Under the pieces are notes generated by a model. The model saw only the letters and a list, made by a program, of their open reading frames with translations, was not told the origin of the DNA and did not search any database. The position numbers and the translations under genes were made by a program. A DNA stretch of 64,000 nt from Charina bottae (lineage: Eukaryota; Chordata; Lepidosauria; Squamata; Charinaidae). Positions 10,601 to 25,717 of the stretch are shown piece by piece. Location: NCBI GenBank assembly GCA_023362775.1, contig JALMGJ010000002.1:69603414-69667413 (forward strand). Reading direction: 5' to 3'. Within the stretch, counting starts at the first letter, position 1. Each line of letters begins with the position of its first letter.

Positions 10601-13129
10601 TGGTCAAGTATGGACCTCTGAATCAGATTTACACCTTCACAATGATGGCCAAGTTCGCTGTGAATCACATCATAGGAACATGTAGCTGCCTTTCTCTGCT
10701 ACATCAAATGTGCCTTCTCCTCCAGTCATCACTGAAGGAGAAGCCCTTCTCACTAGACTACAAGAAGAAAATTATATTTACAGGAATGCCACTTGCTCTT
10801 AATGGTGTCCATAAGGGGCCGATTAAATTGTATTTTTAATACCTAAATTAAAGAAATAGGAATATTCCCCTTCAACTTGCCTCATTATGCAGTTGTTGAC
10901 ATCTCTATGGGATGGGAAATTGGTTCCCCTTTTCTTTTCTTCCTACCCTTCCATCTTGCCATAACACTTGAATATAAAATGGCACAAAAAGAGCAGGATA
11001 AACGACTGCATTTTTAATCACTCTTGGCTAACAAAAATCAGTCACATTTAAGTAATTGCTTATTCCCCTACAAAAGAAAGGCACCTTCAAACATATCATT
11101 TTTGTACCTTTACTATGCTCCAGTTTTGCTGTAGTAAGGATAATAGGGGGGGGGAATGAAAGTATTATTAGGGGACTTCGTACAAAAAATATTTGCAATA
11201 GTTCATCATTGTATTCAATGTCCTTCCCCCCCTCCCCAGATTTGCCCTCATTTCACACACACCTGGGGTTGACTCATTTATATTACTGTAAAAGGAATGA
11301 TACAGAAAAAGCTGACATAGGACTTCAGGGGGCAGAGAGAAGGTGAATTCCCTCCTCCCTTGGAGTAATAAATCCCACAGCGCTCATGGACCTACCATAG
11401 AGTGATTTTTTTACCTGCTTCTTTCTCATTCCTGGGCTTTGAACCTTGGCAGATTGAGCACTACCATTACAAAGCATCTTTATGGAGAAAGCCATATGGC
11501 TCACAATCCAAAGTAATAGCTGCACAGAATTAGTAACTGTCCTGATTCAAGGTCATTGCCAATGGGAGAATGAGCCCACCTAGGTGGTAGATAGTAGGCA
11601 TGTCATTCCTCCATCTCTTACAGAACTGAAGACACTGTCTCCTGTACAAACTAGTGTCAATCAAGCTGGAAAATAAGATTAAACATCATTCCCAAAAGAG
11701 CAATATAGTTAAAGATATAACATTTGGCTGTCCTATATCTATTAGGTGTATAAAAAAACATAAATGTTCTCGATCCAGGGGAGGGAGATTTCCTCACCCA
11801 TTCCAATCCTTCAGGTCAGGATTCAGTACCCCAAAACTGTGCTTATCCTGATAGGTGACCTGCTCCAGAATTAAAATAGGATAAATGGGAGGGTCACTGA
11901 TGATTTTTCCTGGACATCTCAATAGCTTTTGATACCATAAACTCTTGTATCTTACTAGATCAGCTCTTTGAGATGAAATTGGACTCATGATGTTATGGAG
12001 GTTCTGCCCTTATCTGTAGGCTTTCCAAAAGTGGCAAATCTATTTAGCACCATGGCTCTTAAGCTATCGGCACCTCAGGGCTCTATTTGTTCCTCATTCC
12101 ATTTAGCATCTATGTCAGAGTGGATAATCTACAGCCCAAAGATGGCAAGCTGCCCACTAACACCCTCTTTGAGGCTCATTAGCACTCCAAGATCACACCG
12201 CCAACAAAATGGCCAATTTTAGTGATGTGATTTTTAGACTTTAGTATTGATGTTTGCTTGTTTTAATAATGATCAGAATTGGAGTTGGAGGCCCTGGGGA
12301 GAGAGCCCATTTTCCTAACTCCTGGACTCATCTTTTCAGTAGAGGCACACATAGTTTCAGTAGGCTAGAATGTTTCGGACCAGTTTCAGTTTGGCCAGAT
12401 ATTACCCACAGAACAACCCAACTGGCATATTCCAACTGGATGCCATGGTCTATGGATAGGTAACTTCCTCTTTAGATTACTGTCATGAGGTTGGTGTGCA
12501 ATTGGGATGTTGTCAGGATCAACATTTAGGGCGCCCATTTTAAAGGAACGGCATGGTTTCTCAAAATAGAGAAACGGTGGGTTCCCAAGGAAGAATAAGT
12601 GAGGCCCAGATGAAAAATGCCTGGGACAAAAGTAGAGTCATCGAGCAATGCCTGTCTCAGTATGATTTTGTAATTGTTTCATTACTTAGTAAGATTTTAT
12701 AATTATTTCAACATTAGTAATCAGCATTGAATATATTAGTTAATATTAACCATCATTATTATTAAGTATTTTATGTATTAATTATCATTAATAAGTTCAT
12801 AACATATGTATTTTATGTATTACATTAAAATTAGTAGTCATTATTATCAAGCATTTCATTATCATTATCATCATAATAACAATTATCCCCCTGGAATTAC
12901 ATCATTTTCCATTTAATTTCCCATTAGTTTTCCATTAACAATTTTAGCTTTGCACACATTCATTTTCATTCAGATCTCAGTGACTGGATATACTTTTAAA
13001 TAAGCTCTATATGTCTTCAGCTGAGACCATCAGCAGTACTATTCTGTTAAAGGTAGCTCACTCCGGGGGCAATAGAGAATGTGGCTCCATGGGCATCATC
13101 AGCAAGGGAGTCATGAAATCATTGTGCAT

Positions 13130-13133
<4 letters not shown>
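10600..13133. other. Unassigned sequence
   Basis: No recognisable gene, repeat end or RNA. Includes an ATTA-rich stretch at 12660-12890. Open frames show no domain signature and are not conserved elsewhere in the window. Confidence 0.55.

Positions 13134-13160
<27 letters not shown>
13134..13160. repeat. (TTAG)n microsatellite
   Basis: Short perfect TTAG tract. Confidence 0.9.
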
Positions 13161-13161
<1 letters not shown>

Positions 13162-13744
13162 CTAAAGTCTTTTTTCTTGTGTTTCTACACTTTTAGTGTT
13201 TTTTCTTTTTTGTCTGTCTTTTTTTTGTTTTGTTTTTCTGTAGATTTTTTACCTCTGTCTTTAAAAATAATAAAAAAAATATTTAAAAAAAATGAAATCA
13301 TTGTGCATAAGAATTATTCCCATCACTTGTGCCATGATGTCATGACATATGTGCTCTTTGTGGCTTGTGCCTGGTGATTATCTGTGCCTTCTAAACACTA
13401 GAAATCTCTCTGAATGGAGATGGAAGGCAGCATAAAGGAGAAAAAACAGCAAAACTGATTGTGATCTGTGGAGTAAACAAGCTTTTTTGTGCATTAACAA
13501 GTAGTTTTTTTAAAACTTGCATGAAGAGCTAGTGAGTATGAAACTTCAATTTTCAAGAAGACTCATTCAAGGGTGTCTGTATATTTCAAAAGGTGGGGGT
13601 GGGGCTGCAATGTAGCTTGAAAATGTAATCTGCAATACATCAGACCATGTTTCATGTGGGAGGGCTTTTTTAAATAAATTCCTAAATTTCATAAAGCATA
13701 ATTTTATAGGGAAAAGATCCCAAGTGGTAGAACAGGAAAATGGG

Positions 13745-13925
13745 ATGCTTCCTTATACCAAAACAGACCTCAATCTGTCAAGCTCAGTCCTGTTTATACT
13801 GACTGGCAGAAGCTCTTTAAGGTTTCAAACCACCAGAACCTTTCCCAGCTGTACCTGGAGGGGCTGGGGATTAATCTAGGGCTTTCTGCATATAAAAAAG
13901 ATACTCCACCATTGAGTTACAGCCC
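13745..13925 (-). mobile_element. Old tRNA-derived SINE
   Basis: On the minus strand the head reads GGGCTGTAACTCAATGGTGG (A-box-like). TAGATTAATCCCCAG (decayed B-box, ancestral GGTTCAATCC type) follows at about tRNA spacing, then a non-tRNA body. This is the widespread class whose head resembles a tRNA with GCTCAGTGG. Heavily mutated. Confidence 0.55.
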
Positions 13926-16080
13926 TTCCCTTCTTTTTGGAACTGCAGTGAGTATACTGTATTGTATAGGAATAGGGAGTGACATTTGCAGTGGGGATGG
14001 GAAGAAATAGATATTCTCAGCCAGAATTTGGAACTCATTTTTCATTGTAGATCAGCCATTTTTTCATCAGGTATAAGTTTGCATTCCTGGAATTCTATAC
14101 TGGACCTAAGCTCTTGGGACAATTTGTTCATGGAACTTCAGATCTTACAATATCATGGAACAGGATCTACCATTCTAACAGTCCTGGTACTTTGTAATTT
14201 GGGCTAGAAGGCTCCCAAGATAGGTCTGGTGTTGCTAAGTTGATATACTAAACTACTCTTAAAAAAAACTAGGTAAACCTGGGATACAGGCAATATCTTT
14301 CCAAAGGAAAAATCCACATGAGTCCCAAATTAGTATTTGAGATCTGTTGGGGACAAGATGAAGAGAAACAAGTACATGCTTAATTTAAATTAGATAGAAG
14401 TACTCCTGGTCAATCAAAAGACCAATGAGGGGGTTGCTCATTGCCTTAAATGTCATTCTGGGGTAAAAAAAATCAAGTATTATTAACAAACAAATGAATA
14501 TGTTCCCTGGCTTCTCTGGTATATAATGTGAACCTGATGTAGTTTGCAGCCCATCCCTAGATTCAAATATCTTTACAATTGAGTTATTTACAGTAGATGA
14601 GGAGACACAGATTTCTGAGCAGGTACCTGCCAAATTCCCTCAGTGAAAAAGCCCCACTCTAAGAAAGAAGGAGAGATCTAACTCCTTTTCACTCTAAGAG
14701 AAAGGAAAACCTGCAATGTTGGTTAACATAGTACATACATACATAGCCCTTAATAAATAGCTACTAAAATAAATTTCCCTTAAATAAATAACACCCCAAG
14801 AGACTGGCATGGACAGCCCTAGGAGAAAGTAAAGAAGGGCAATTGACAACATGTGGTGACATAGTCAAGCAAATGCCATGATTTGCATGCATGCGTCAGA
14901 CATCCTAATGCAAATATATAATCACGACATTTGCACAATTATATCTTTATGCACTTTTTGTTGTTTGAGCACTTTTATTTTATTTATTTATTTATCCAAC
15001 CTATCATTTATGGTTTGTTCTGGATGCCCTGAGACTGGATAATGAGCACTGCACTTCTCTGCAGGGTTGCCATACACTAGTGTCCTGCAGATGGGCAGGA
15101 CACGATTGAATTATCTTATAAAGCTGGCATCATCCAGCTTTTTGCAACTTGCCTCTAAGAATGATGGTCTTTACTTGCATACACTGGCAGGATAACTTTT
15201 TCAAATGTTTAGAAACTCAGAAGAATCATTTTTAAAAACCATCCTGTGTTTGTTTTTTCTCCAGTTACAACCCAACCAAAAGCTTCAATTTCTGAATTGT
15301 TTTTCAAGAAGGTAGCAATTAGTTCGACAGCAGAGATTTTTTTAAAAGCCCTTCTTCAGACAGTGTACTGTATATGTCAATCACTGCTAGCACCATTCAT
15401 CCATTGGTTAAAAAATGCAAATCAGGAACTGGTTTGTCTTTGAAAATGGGCAGAAGAGGCAGTACGTGATTTGCTTTATACCTCAGCTTCTAAAAGGGCT
15501 AGAGATTAGCTTTACAAACCAAAATGGGAATAAAATAAAACCTCCCTGGCAGAACTCTTCTTCCAAGGAGTCATCTGTAAAAGATAATTATGACCAGCTG
15601 CCACAAGTCAGGCTGAACCTCCTAACGCTCCTGAGAGCGTTTAGCTCTGTCCCGCTGGGTGGTCCATGGCCCTTCTACCATGGACGTCTCCCTTCAGCCA
15701 AGCTGTAGGAAAATAGAAAGGAAGGTGCTCAGTGCCCTGGGACATGGAATTTAGCAAACCTTGTGCAATCCTGAAACACATGAGATAGTGATGTGACTAT
15801 GAAGACTTGCACACAGACAAGTTTTTAATGAGAAATTCCCTTCTAATACCAATGCAGTCGAATCTCTATATACAAACGAGTTTCTTCAGGAAAAGGATAT
15901 ATAGGAAGAACAAGGGAAAGCAAGAACACACATGGAGAATTCCAAATAAAATCAAGGTCAGCCTAACCAAACTACCCTGCTTGCATAAGTTCTTGGGCTT
16001 CAGTACACGTTCATTGCAAAGTGAAGGGTTGGAGAGAGATCTTCTGGGCATCCTGCTTGGACGTCCATAGGTTGGATCTT

Positions 16081-16111
<31 letters not shown>

Positions 16112-17354
16112 TCCTTCTGAACACTTCTCCCCAGTTTTATTGAATATGGGGGGGGGGAAATGAAAAGCACCCCCTCAAGACATAACACCTAGGATGTTCT
16201 GCTTCTAGCCAGTAAATCAAAAATGTTTTAAGGGCTGCTGACCCTGGATGGATCAAAATGGCACAATCTCATTTTCACCAGTTCTGCCTCCATATAAATG
16301 GTGTTACATGGGAGAAGCAGTTTTTCGGAAACAAAAGTTAAATCCCATCTATTCAGGCTTCCCAGTATATGGTAAATTTATCCGAGGGCACTATAGTCCC
16401 ACATGAAACTAGGAGTTTGTCACACTAGCCTTTTTTTAAAGGAAAGCTGGAAATCTTGTAGATGTCCATGAGCTCAGCAAAGCATTTTACAGCCTAGCAT
16501 CCTCAGAATATAACCATAAAATCTTCCTCAACAATTAAGAGTGCGCCACAAGTTGGGAAGACCTGATTGCATGATTCCATGGCAAAGCATACAAAACAAG
16601 GTGTGCTCACAGCATGAACAATATTATTTGTGGCTTATCATGAACACAGCTGAAAGCTCAAGCTGATTCCTCCCAACCGCATTGCTGCTGGCTTGTTATT
16701 TGAGTGTTATCTGCCAGCAATTTCCATATTCATTAAGGAAAAAAAGAAACTTAAAAGAGTTTACAGCTTTTTAAGTTTGTTTCACTTCTTAACAATGGGC
16801 AGAAGTCACTTAAACAAGTCACAGCAGAAGAGCCAGATGGATGCTTGGGCTATGTTCGTAACTTCAGTGTGTCAAACTAACACAGTGAATGAATTATTGG
16901 GCACAGAACTCAGTTTCTGAAATGCTCTACTTCACTTGTTTAAAAATAGGGAATGAATCTAAGATATGTCTCAAAGATACAGTTAACAAGACAATGCCAG
17001 AGGTTCAGCATCCTCCTACATAGATCTTTGCCCCTCTCTATAACTAACAAGATTGGAAGAAATTACAGAATGTAGTTTATTAATATTAATTATGGAAAGT
17101 AGGGTTAATTATACAAAAAATTATTATTTAATGTTGGGAATTTTTTATTAACACTATCTTACTATACTATTATTGAATATAGTTAATTATTTATGATGAT
17201 TATAGAAGTGAAGAGAAATTATGTGAATATGTTGACAGTTGCTAAACTGTGATAGATTTATTGATTCGGGTTATAAAGTCCTGCATTACAGACCCCAGAA
17301 TATGGGTGAATTCTTAAATAAATAAATAAACACACATACATACACTGTATATAG
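13926..17354. other. Unassigned sequence with a (CAT)n tract at 16082-16111
   Basis: About 3.4 kb with no coding or mobile-element signature that I can support. A perfect CAT trinucleotide tract sits at 16082-16111 and short A/T-rich runs are scattered. The open frames at 15246-15708 and 15807-16070 have no recognisable motifs. Confidence 0.5.
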
Positions 17355-19469
<2,115 letters not shown>

Positions 19470-19985
19470 ACATCCACGAACACCAACTAGCAGTCAGAAG
19501 ACACAATGAAAACTCCTTAATCTCACAACACATGGACAGACTCAGCCATAGTTTCAACTGGGAAATTGTGAGCATCCTAGACCAAGCTAAATCCAAAACA
19601 ACTAGGGGATTCCTGGAAGCTTTCAGACAAATCAGCCATCAATAGACACATAGAGATAAACCACATTTACACACCATTCAAAAGAGACAATAAAAAAGCT
19701 AAGAAGGAAACAGAAAGACCAGAACACATCTTCTCCTGCAGCCTACAACCAGATAGCAGAGATTAACACCAGATAAACAATCAAACAGAAAACAACACCC
19801 TAATCAAGGATCTACCAAGGAGAAAACCACACCCACATCAACACTGGCAGGGCAAGCTACTGTATATAAAGAGGGAGCAAACTCCACACTCCCTCACACT
19901 GATGATGTTACCTAGTCGGGTAATGAAACGTCTGCATGCAAGCAACCAAGCTCAGAGATCACCAAGGACTTCACAGGTAAAGCCT
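19470..19985 (+). pseudogene. PLE type C fragment, GIY-YIG end and 3' region
   Basis: In-frame stretches read HEHQLAVRRHNENSLISQHM followed by DRLSHSFNWE. The same text can be read on the minus strand at 61370-61445 of the PLE at 60876-62851, just after its GIY-YIG motif (YVGQTGR). The remainder aligns with that copy and with 46490-46752 through the TATATAAA-containing block, down to the hammerhead-like core and ACCAAGGACTT end. The GIY-YIG residues are missing, stops are present and the RT is absent, so this is a 5'-truncated relic of the endonuclease tail. Confidence 0.7.
19899..19932 (+). ncRNA. Hammerhead-ribozyme-like core in PLE type C
   Basis: CTGATGA at 19899-19905, then a stem II candidate (TTACC with GGTAA around TAGTCG), then GAAA at 19925-19928. 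The next bases give ACGT and C at the cleavage position, 19932. All invariant hammerhead core letters are present. Copies at about 46700 and 60940 have lost one or more of them. Confidence 0.55.
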
Positions 19986-20788
19986 CTTTCCTTAAATGTA
20001 GGGTTTGCATTTCAATCTTATTTTCCTCTATGCCTCCTGCATAGCTTTACTGTCTTCTGTATGTATTTAAATGAGCACAAAGTTTTATTTTCTCTCTCAA
20101 AAGTACAATATGGTTTTATGCTCCCTAGTCCAGGAGTGGAAACTTCCTGAGCTTGAGGGCCAAACTTTGCATGGCATTTTTAGAGCCACATTCCCAAAAC
20201 AGTCAGGGCTAGGGCCCATTTTGGGTAGTTTTTGAGCTTGAAGAAATGCAATGGGGCTCGCCCCTTAAAAGCCCCCCCCCCAAAATGCAAAATGGGCACC
20301 AACCCTTTGGCTTCACCCAGTCTGGTTATCTTTTTGCATTTTTTTTCACTCGTGCCTTAGACAATTTTTTTTCCCAGTGGTAGAATAAAAACTCTAGTTT
20401 TCAGGAAAGTTGCCATCCTCTATTCTCAAAACTCATGTATCATAGCACCATCACTATGTTTTCACTGCCCAAAACAGGAGAATTCCTGCAGTCTGCCGTC
20501 TTGCTCAATTGCCATGCAGCCCATGTCTCAACTTACTCCAGTATATTAATTAACAAGCATCAGCACACATGCTGCTTCTAGAAAACTATAAACCACTTAA
20601 AGGAGAGCAAATGTTTATTGGACTCTAAAGCATGTTCTGGAAGGATGGATGGTTAAAGCCCCACAGGGTTTCACAGATGGTTAAAGTCCCATAGTCTCTG
20701 TTTTCCTTTTAGGGTATGTAATCAGCCAACTATCTCAGTCTTTGGTACATGCCCAGAATTGGTTGTTGGTTTGTGGCCTTGATTATCT

Positions 20789-20828
<40 letters not shown>

Positions 20829-21100
20829 GATAAATATTTAATCAAAGCCCCAAAGCGTTTCATTCAGATTTGTTCAAAGCCAGTGAATGCCTCTAGGGAA
20901 TCAGGAACCCTTAAAACAGTGATTTTCTGTCTCCTGCTTATCGCTCTGTATTTTCTATTCACCAGTCAGGAACCTAAAAACTAATCTACTTTCATCCTCA
21001 GCTGATTCAGAAAATCCACAACAGTATCCTTAGGTGGTGACCTATTAAAAATGAAATCATCTACTTTTCCAGCGTCAAGGTATTTATATCATTCAAAAAT

Positions 21101-21104
<4 letters not shown>
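19986..21104. other. Unassigned, with a (GT)n tract and a possible decayed hAT relic
   Basis: A (GT)n microsatellite occupies 20792-20822. Sequence around 20132-20320 begins CAGGAGTGGAAACTTCC with GAGGGCCAAA nearby, which resembles the left end of CAGGGGTGG-type hAT elements. No matching right end or duplication was found. Confidence 0.45.
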
Positions 21105-21191
<87 letters not shown>

Positions 21192-21207
21192 ATCTATCTA
21201 TCTATCA
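21105..21207. repeat. Compound microsatellite (GTCT)n(ATCT)n
   Basis: About thirteen GTCT/CTGT units switch to ATCT/CTAT units at about 21160, with small interruptions after 21190. The same order and switch are seen at 17410-17522. Confidence 0.95.
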
Positions 21208-21359
21208 TCTGATTTGATTTTGTTGCATTCACAAAGGATTCCCAATAGTTTACTTCATTAAAAGTATCCAAACAAAACCAAAATATGCTAAAATGTAGAA
21301 ATGGTCAATAGTTGGCATTAATTAAAATATGTTACAGTATATGAAAAAAAAATAGCCAA

Positions 21360-21700
21360 TGGCATCACCCCAATTAAAACCTGAATAAATTCCAGAAAAG
21401 TTTGCTCTTAATCTAATTCTGGAAAGTAGCATAAGAAGTGGCTAACAGAACCTCATGTGGAAGGCTCTGCAAGAGAACAGGTGCCACCTTGATAAACAGC
21501 ATCTGCAGGTCTCCTACCCTTTCTCCCTTCATGGAAGTGGGGGACCCCCAGCAGTCTCTTCCAAGGTGATCATACTGGGCAGGTCAATTCTGGTCAGAGG
21601 AGGCAATCCTAGCCACCAAGCTTTCCAGTTGGTCTTCAAAAGCAGCTCCATGTAAAGTGCTTTGCAGTAGTCCAACCAAGTTGTACTAATTCATTCACTA
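21360..21700 (-). pseudogene. CR1/L2-group LINE RT C-terminal fragment
   Basis: On the minus strand, text near 21690-21600 reads like the RT thumb of CR1/L2 elements (a stretch equivalent to LDYCNALYMGLPLK) but is heavily mutated. Short and broken. The family call is by analogy with the better copy at 60461-60874. Confidence 0.4.
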
Positions 21701-22089
21701 TTGCACAGTTGAAATTCTGTTCTTGTCATATGAATATGCTGGTATGGAACTTACCCACTGGAACTATTTATTGCTCTAGTTATTTTAAAAAATGTGTAGG
21801 CTGCTTTTGGGGGACTCCATCATCAAAGCAACAGTCCTTCAAATATATGAGGGTGATTTTCATATTGCTTATTAAATCATCTCTTTTTCTGAACAAAGGC
21901 AGCTCTTTTCCTCTCGTCATAAGAATTGCTCTGCAAGCTCTTCATGGATTTTACTGGCATCTAGACGTACTCCAGATTTGTCATATCCTTAAACAGAAAT
22001 GGCCAGAACAAGGTCTGAGTAAAAGCAGAAATGGTATGGTCTTTCTCTTGTGAGTGGACACCATATTAGTCTTTTTAATTCATATACTG

Positions 22090-22237
22090 CTAGTTCATTG
22101 CCCTTCTCATCGTATCTTTATCTTTTATGTTTTATTGATTTGATTGTAATTTCTTTGATTGTTGTGAGCTGCCCAGTGTTGTTGAGAGTCAGACAGTGTA
22201 CAAGTTTAATAAAATGATGATGATGATGATGATGATG
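22090..22237 (+). mobile_element. CR1/L2-group LINE 3' end with (GAT)n tail
   Basis: Contains GATTGTTGTGAGCTGCCCAG and ends TTTAATAAAATGATGATG followed by a (GAT)n tract to 22237, the usual closing block of this group. It lies just before the first BovB target site. Confidence 0.55.
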
Positions 22238-22447
22238 CAACCAAATAAGAATTTTACACTAACGTATGAAAAATTAAAAAACCTATGAAAAAACCTATGA
22301 AAATCTACAGCAAAGGAGATTGTTACCTTGTTGTGGTGCTTGAGCTTGAGCACCTCAATGAAACCATGAGCTAAACCGTGAAGGGACACCCAAGACGGGA
22401 AGGTCGTGGCAGAGAGGTCAGACTAAATACGATCCCTGGGGAAGGTA

Positions 22448-22642
22448 ATGGCAACCCACCCCAGTATTCTTGCCGTGAAAACTAAATGGATCAGTACAAC
22501 CAGAGATATGTCGCTATACCATCAGAAGATGGGACTCCCAGGTCGGAAGATGGTCAAAATGCTACTGGGGAGGAACAGAGGATACGTTCAACTAGCCCCA
22601 GATGTGATGACGCAGCTAGCTCAAAGCCGAAAGGACGGCTAG
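22448..22642 (+). CDS. 64-codon overlapping upstream frame of BovB
   Basis: Begins MATHPSILAVKTKW and ends SRKDG. It starts 38 nt before the main BovB start and overlaps it in another frame. An equal-length frame exists in the minus copy (29582-29776). It has no recognised domain. Because the two copies are very similar, its persistence in both is weak evidence for function. Confidence 0.25.
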   Translation: MATHPSILAVKTKWISTTRDMSLYHQKMGLPGRKMVKMLLGRNRGYVQLAPDVMTQLAQSRKDG

Positions 22643-25523
22643 CGGCCGACGGTGCTGGTGGTGAACGACGAATCCGATGTTCTAAAGATCAACAAACCAT
22701 AGGAACCTGGAATGTAAGATCTATGAGCCAGGGCAAATTGGATGTGGTTATTGGTGAGGGTGAGATGTCAAGATTAAATATAGACATTTTAGGTGTCAGT
22801 GAACTGAAATGGACTGGAATGGGCCACTTCACATCAGATGACCACCAGATCTACTACTGTGGACAAGAGGACCACAGAAGAAATGGAGTAGCCTTCATAA
22901 TTAATAATAAAGTGGCTAAAGCAGTGCTTGGATACAATCCAAAAAACGATAGAATGATCTCAATTCGAATTCAAAGTAAGCCATTTAACATCACAGTGAT
23001 CCAAATATACGCCCCAACCACAGATGCTGAAGAAGCAGAAGTAGATCAGTTCTATGAGGATCTGCAGCACTTACTGGATAATACACCAAAAAGAGATGTT
23101 ATTTTCATTACAGGAGACTGGAATGCTAAGGTGGGTAGTCAGACGACACCTGGAATTACAGGCAAGCATGGTCTGGGAGAACAAAATGAAGCAGGACATA
23201 GGCTGATAGAATTTTGCCAAGACAACTCACTGTGCATAACAAACACTCTCTTCCAACAATCTAAAAGACGACTTTATACATGGACTTCACCAGATGGTCG
23301 ATACCGAAATCAGATTGACTACATCCTTTGCAGCCAAAGGTGGCAGACATCTATACAGTCGGTAAAAACAAGACCTGGAGCTGACTGTAGTTCAGATCAC
23401 GAACTTTATTGCACAATTTAGAATCAGACTAAAGAGAATAGGGAAGACCCACAGATCAGTTAGATATGAGCTCACTAATATTCCTAAGGAATATTCAGTG
23501 GAGACGAAGAATAGATTTAAGGGACTAGATTTAGTAGATAGGGTCCCGGAAGAACTATGGACAGAAGTTCGCAACATTGTTCAGGAGGCGGCAACAAAAA
23601 ACATCCCAAAGAAAAAGAAAACCAAGAAGGCAAGATGGCTGTCTGCTGAGACACTGGAAGTAGCCAAAGAAAGAAGGAAAGCAAAAGGCAACAGTGATAG
23701 GGGAGATATGCCCAATTAAATGCAAAATTCCAGAGGTTAGCCAGAAGAGATAAGGAATTATTTCTAAACAAGCAATGTGTGGAAGTGGAAGAAGACAATA
23801 GAATAGGAAGGACAAGAGACCTCTTCCAGAAAATTAGAAACATCGGAGGTAAATTCCAGGCAAAAATGGGTATGATCAAAAACAAAGATGGTAAGGACAT
23901 AACAGAAGCAGAAGAGATCAAGAAAAGGTGGCAAGAATATACGGAAGATCTGTATAGGAAGGATAATAATATTGGAGATAGCTTTGACGGTGTGGTCAGT
24001 GAGTTAGAGCCAGACATCCTGAAGAGTGAGGTTGAATGGGCCTTAAGAAGCATTGCTAATAACAAGGCAGCAGGAGACGACGGTATCCCAGCTGAACTGT
24101 TTAAAATCTTGCAAGATGATGCTGTCAAGGTGATGAATGCCGTATGCCAGCAAATTTGGAAAACACAAGAATGGCTATCAGATTGGAAAAAATCAACTTA
24201 TATCCCCATACCAAAAAAGGGAAGCACTAAAGAATGTTCAAACTATCGAACAGTGGCACTTATTTCACATGCCAGTAAGGTAATGCTCAAGATCTTGCAT
24301 GGTAGACTCCAGCAATTCATGGAGCGAGAATTGCCAGATGTACAAGCTGGGTTTAGAAAAGGCAGAGGAACTAGAGACCAAATTGCCAATATCCGCTGGA
24401 TAATGGAGAAAGCCAGGGAGTTTCAGAAAAACATCTATTTCTGTTTTATTGACTATTCTAAAGCCTTTGACTGTGTGGATCATAACAAATTGTGGCAAGT
24501 TCTTGGTGGTATGGGGATACCAAGTCATCTTGTCTGCCTCCTGAGGAATCTGTATAACAACCAAGTAGCAACGGTAAGAACAGAGCACGGAACAACGGAC
24601 TGGTTTAAGATTGGGAAAGGAGTACGGCAGGGCTGTATACTCTCACCCTACCTATTCAACCTGTACGCAGAACACATCATGTGACGTGCTGGGCTTGAGG
24701 AATCCAAGGCTGGAGTTAAAATCACTGGAAGAAACATTAACAATCTCGGATATGCAGATGATACCACTTTGATGGCTGAAAGCGAGGAGGAGTTGAGGAG
24801 CCTTATGACAAAGGTGAAAGAAGAAAGTGCAAAAGCTGGGTTGCAGTTAAACCTCAAAAAAAAAAAACAAGATTATGGCAACCAGCTTGATTGATAACTG
24901 GCAAATAGAGGGAGAAAAAGTGGAGGCAGTGACAGACTTTGTATTTCTAGGCACAAAGATTACTGCAGATGCTGCCTGCAGCCAGGAAATCAGAAGACGT
25001 CTACTTCTTGGGAGGAGAGCAATGGCAAATCTTGATAAAATAGTTAAGAGCAGAGACATCACACTGACAACAAAGATCCGCATAGTTAAAGCAATGGTAT
25101 TCCCTGTAGTAACCTATGGCTGTGAGAGCTGGACCACAAGGAAGGCTGAGTGAAGGAAGATAGATGCTTTTGAACTGTGGTGTTGGAGGAAAATTCTGAG
25201 TGCCTTGGACTTCAAGAAGATCAAACCAGTCCATACTCCAGGATATCAAGCCAGACTGCTCACTTGAGGGAATTATATTAAAGGCAAAACTGAAGTCCTT
25301 TGGCCACATAATGAGAAGACAGGATACCCTGGAGAAGACGCTGATGCTAGGGAAAGTGGAAGGCAAAAGGAAGAGGGGCCGACCAAGGGCAAGATGGATG
25401 GATGGTATTCTGGAGGTGACGGACTCAACCATGGGGCAGCTGGGGATGGTGATGGCCGACAGGAAGCTCTGGCGTGGGCTGGTCCATGAAGTAACGAAGA
25501 GTCGGAAGCGACTGAACGAATAA
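22486..25523 (+). pseudogene. BovB endonuclease-reverse transcriptase, broken in several places
   Basis: The protein text matches the minus copy: GTWNVRSM, ELKWTGMG, YAPTTDA, GDWNAKVG and SSDHEL of the APE endonuclease, then GIPAELFKILQDDAVKV, FIDYSKAFDCVDHNK, GVRQGCILSPYLFN and YADDTT of the RT, then the GCESW and C-terminal GRPRARWMDG blocks. Breaks relative to the minus copy: a 2-bp loss near 23410; a 1-bp loss in a G-run near 23703; TGA at 24682-24684 where the other copy has CGA; A-run slippage near 24856-24866; TGA at 25151-25153 again in place of CGA; and a frameshift near 25200. A 6-bp in-frame gain lies near 22756. It cannot encode a complete enzyme. Confidence 0.93.
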
Positions 25524-25717
25524 ACAACAACAAATGAAAAATTAATTGGTTGTTTGGGCCCAATTTTCCACCCAGTCAAAATCCTTCTTCTAAGGCAGGG
25601 TTATGCCACTTCTTTTAGCCCAAGGGCCTCTCAGATCCTTGTGTGTCCAAAAGTTGGTGGGGTAGAGCTGTGTTTGGACCTCCCAAATTTTAAGGGATAA
25701 AATTACACTTTCTATAC

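Larger units (their letters stand above)
22278..25533 (+). mobile_element. BovB (RTE) LINE, full length, inactivated
   Basis: Flanked by a 12-bp duplication, ATGAAAAATTAA, at 22266-22277 and 25534-25545. The 5' region includes GCAAAGGAGATTGTTACCTT and the 3' end is AACGAATAAACAACAACAA, typical of squamate BovB. Along its whole length it parallels the minus-strand copy at 26705-29919. The two converge tail to tail with 1.2 kb between them. The first about 30 bp after the left duplication (AAACCTATGAAA repeats) may be 5' filler rather than element. BovB is an autonomous non-LTR retrotransposon that encodes an APE endonuclease and a reverse transcriptase and inserts by target-primed reverse transcription. 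Confidence 0.93.

Noticed and set aside
23517..24128. 203-codon minus-strand open frame
   Set aside because: Antisense of the plus BovB coding sequence; the mirror frames appear opposite the minus copy too.
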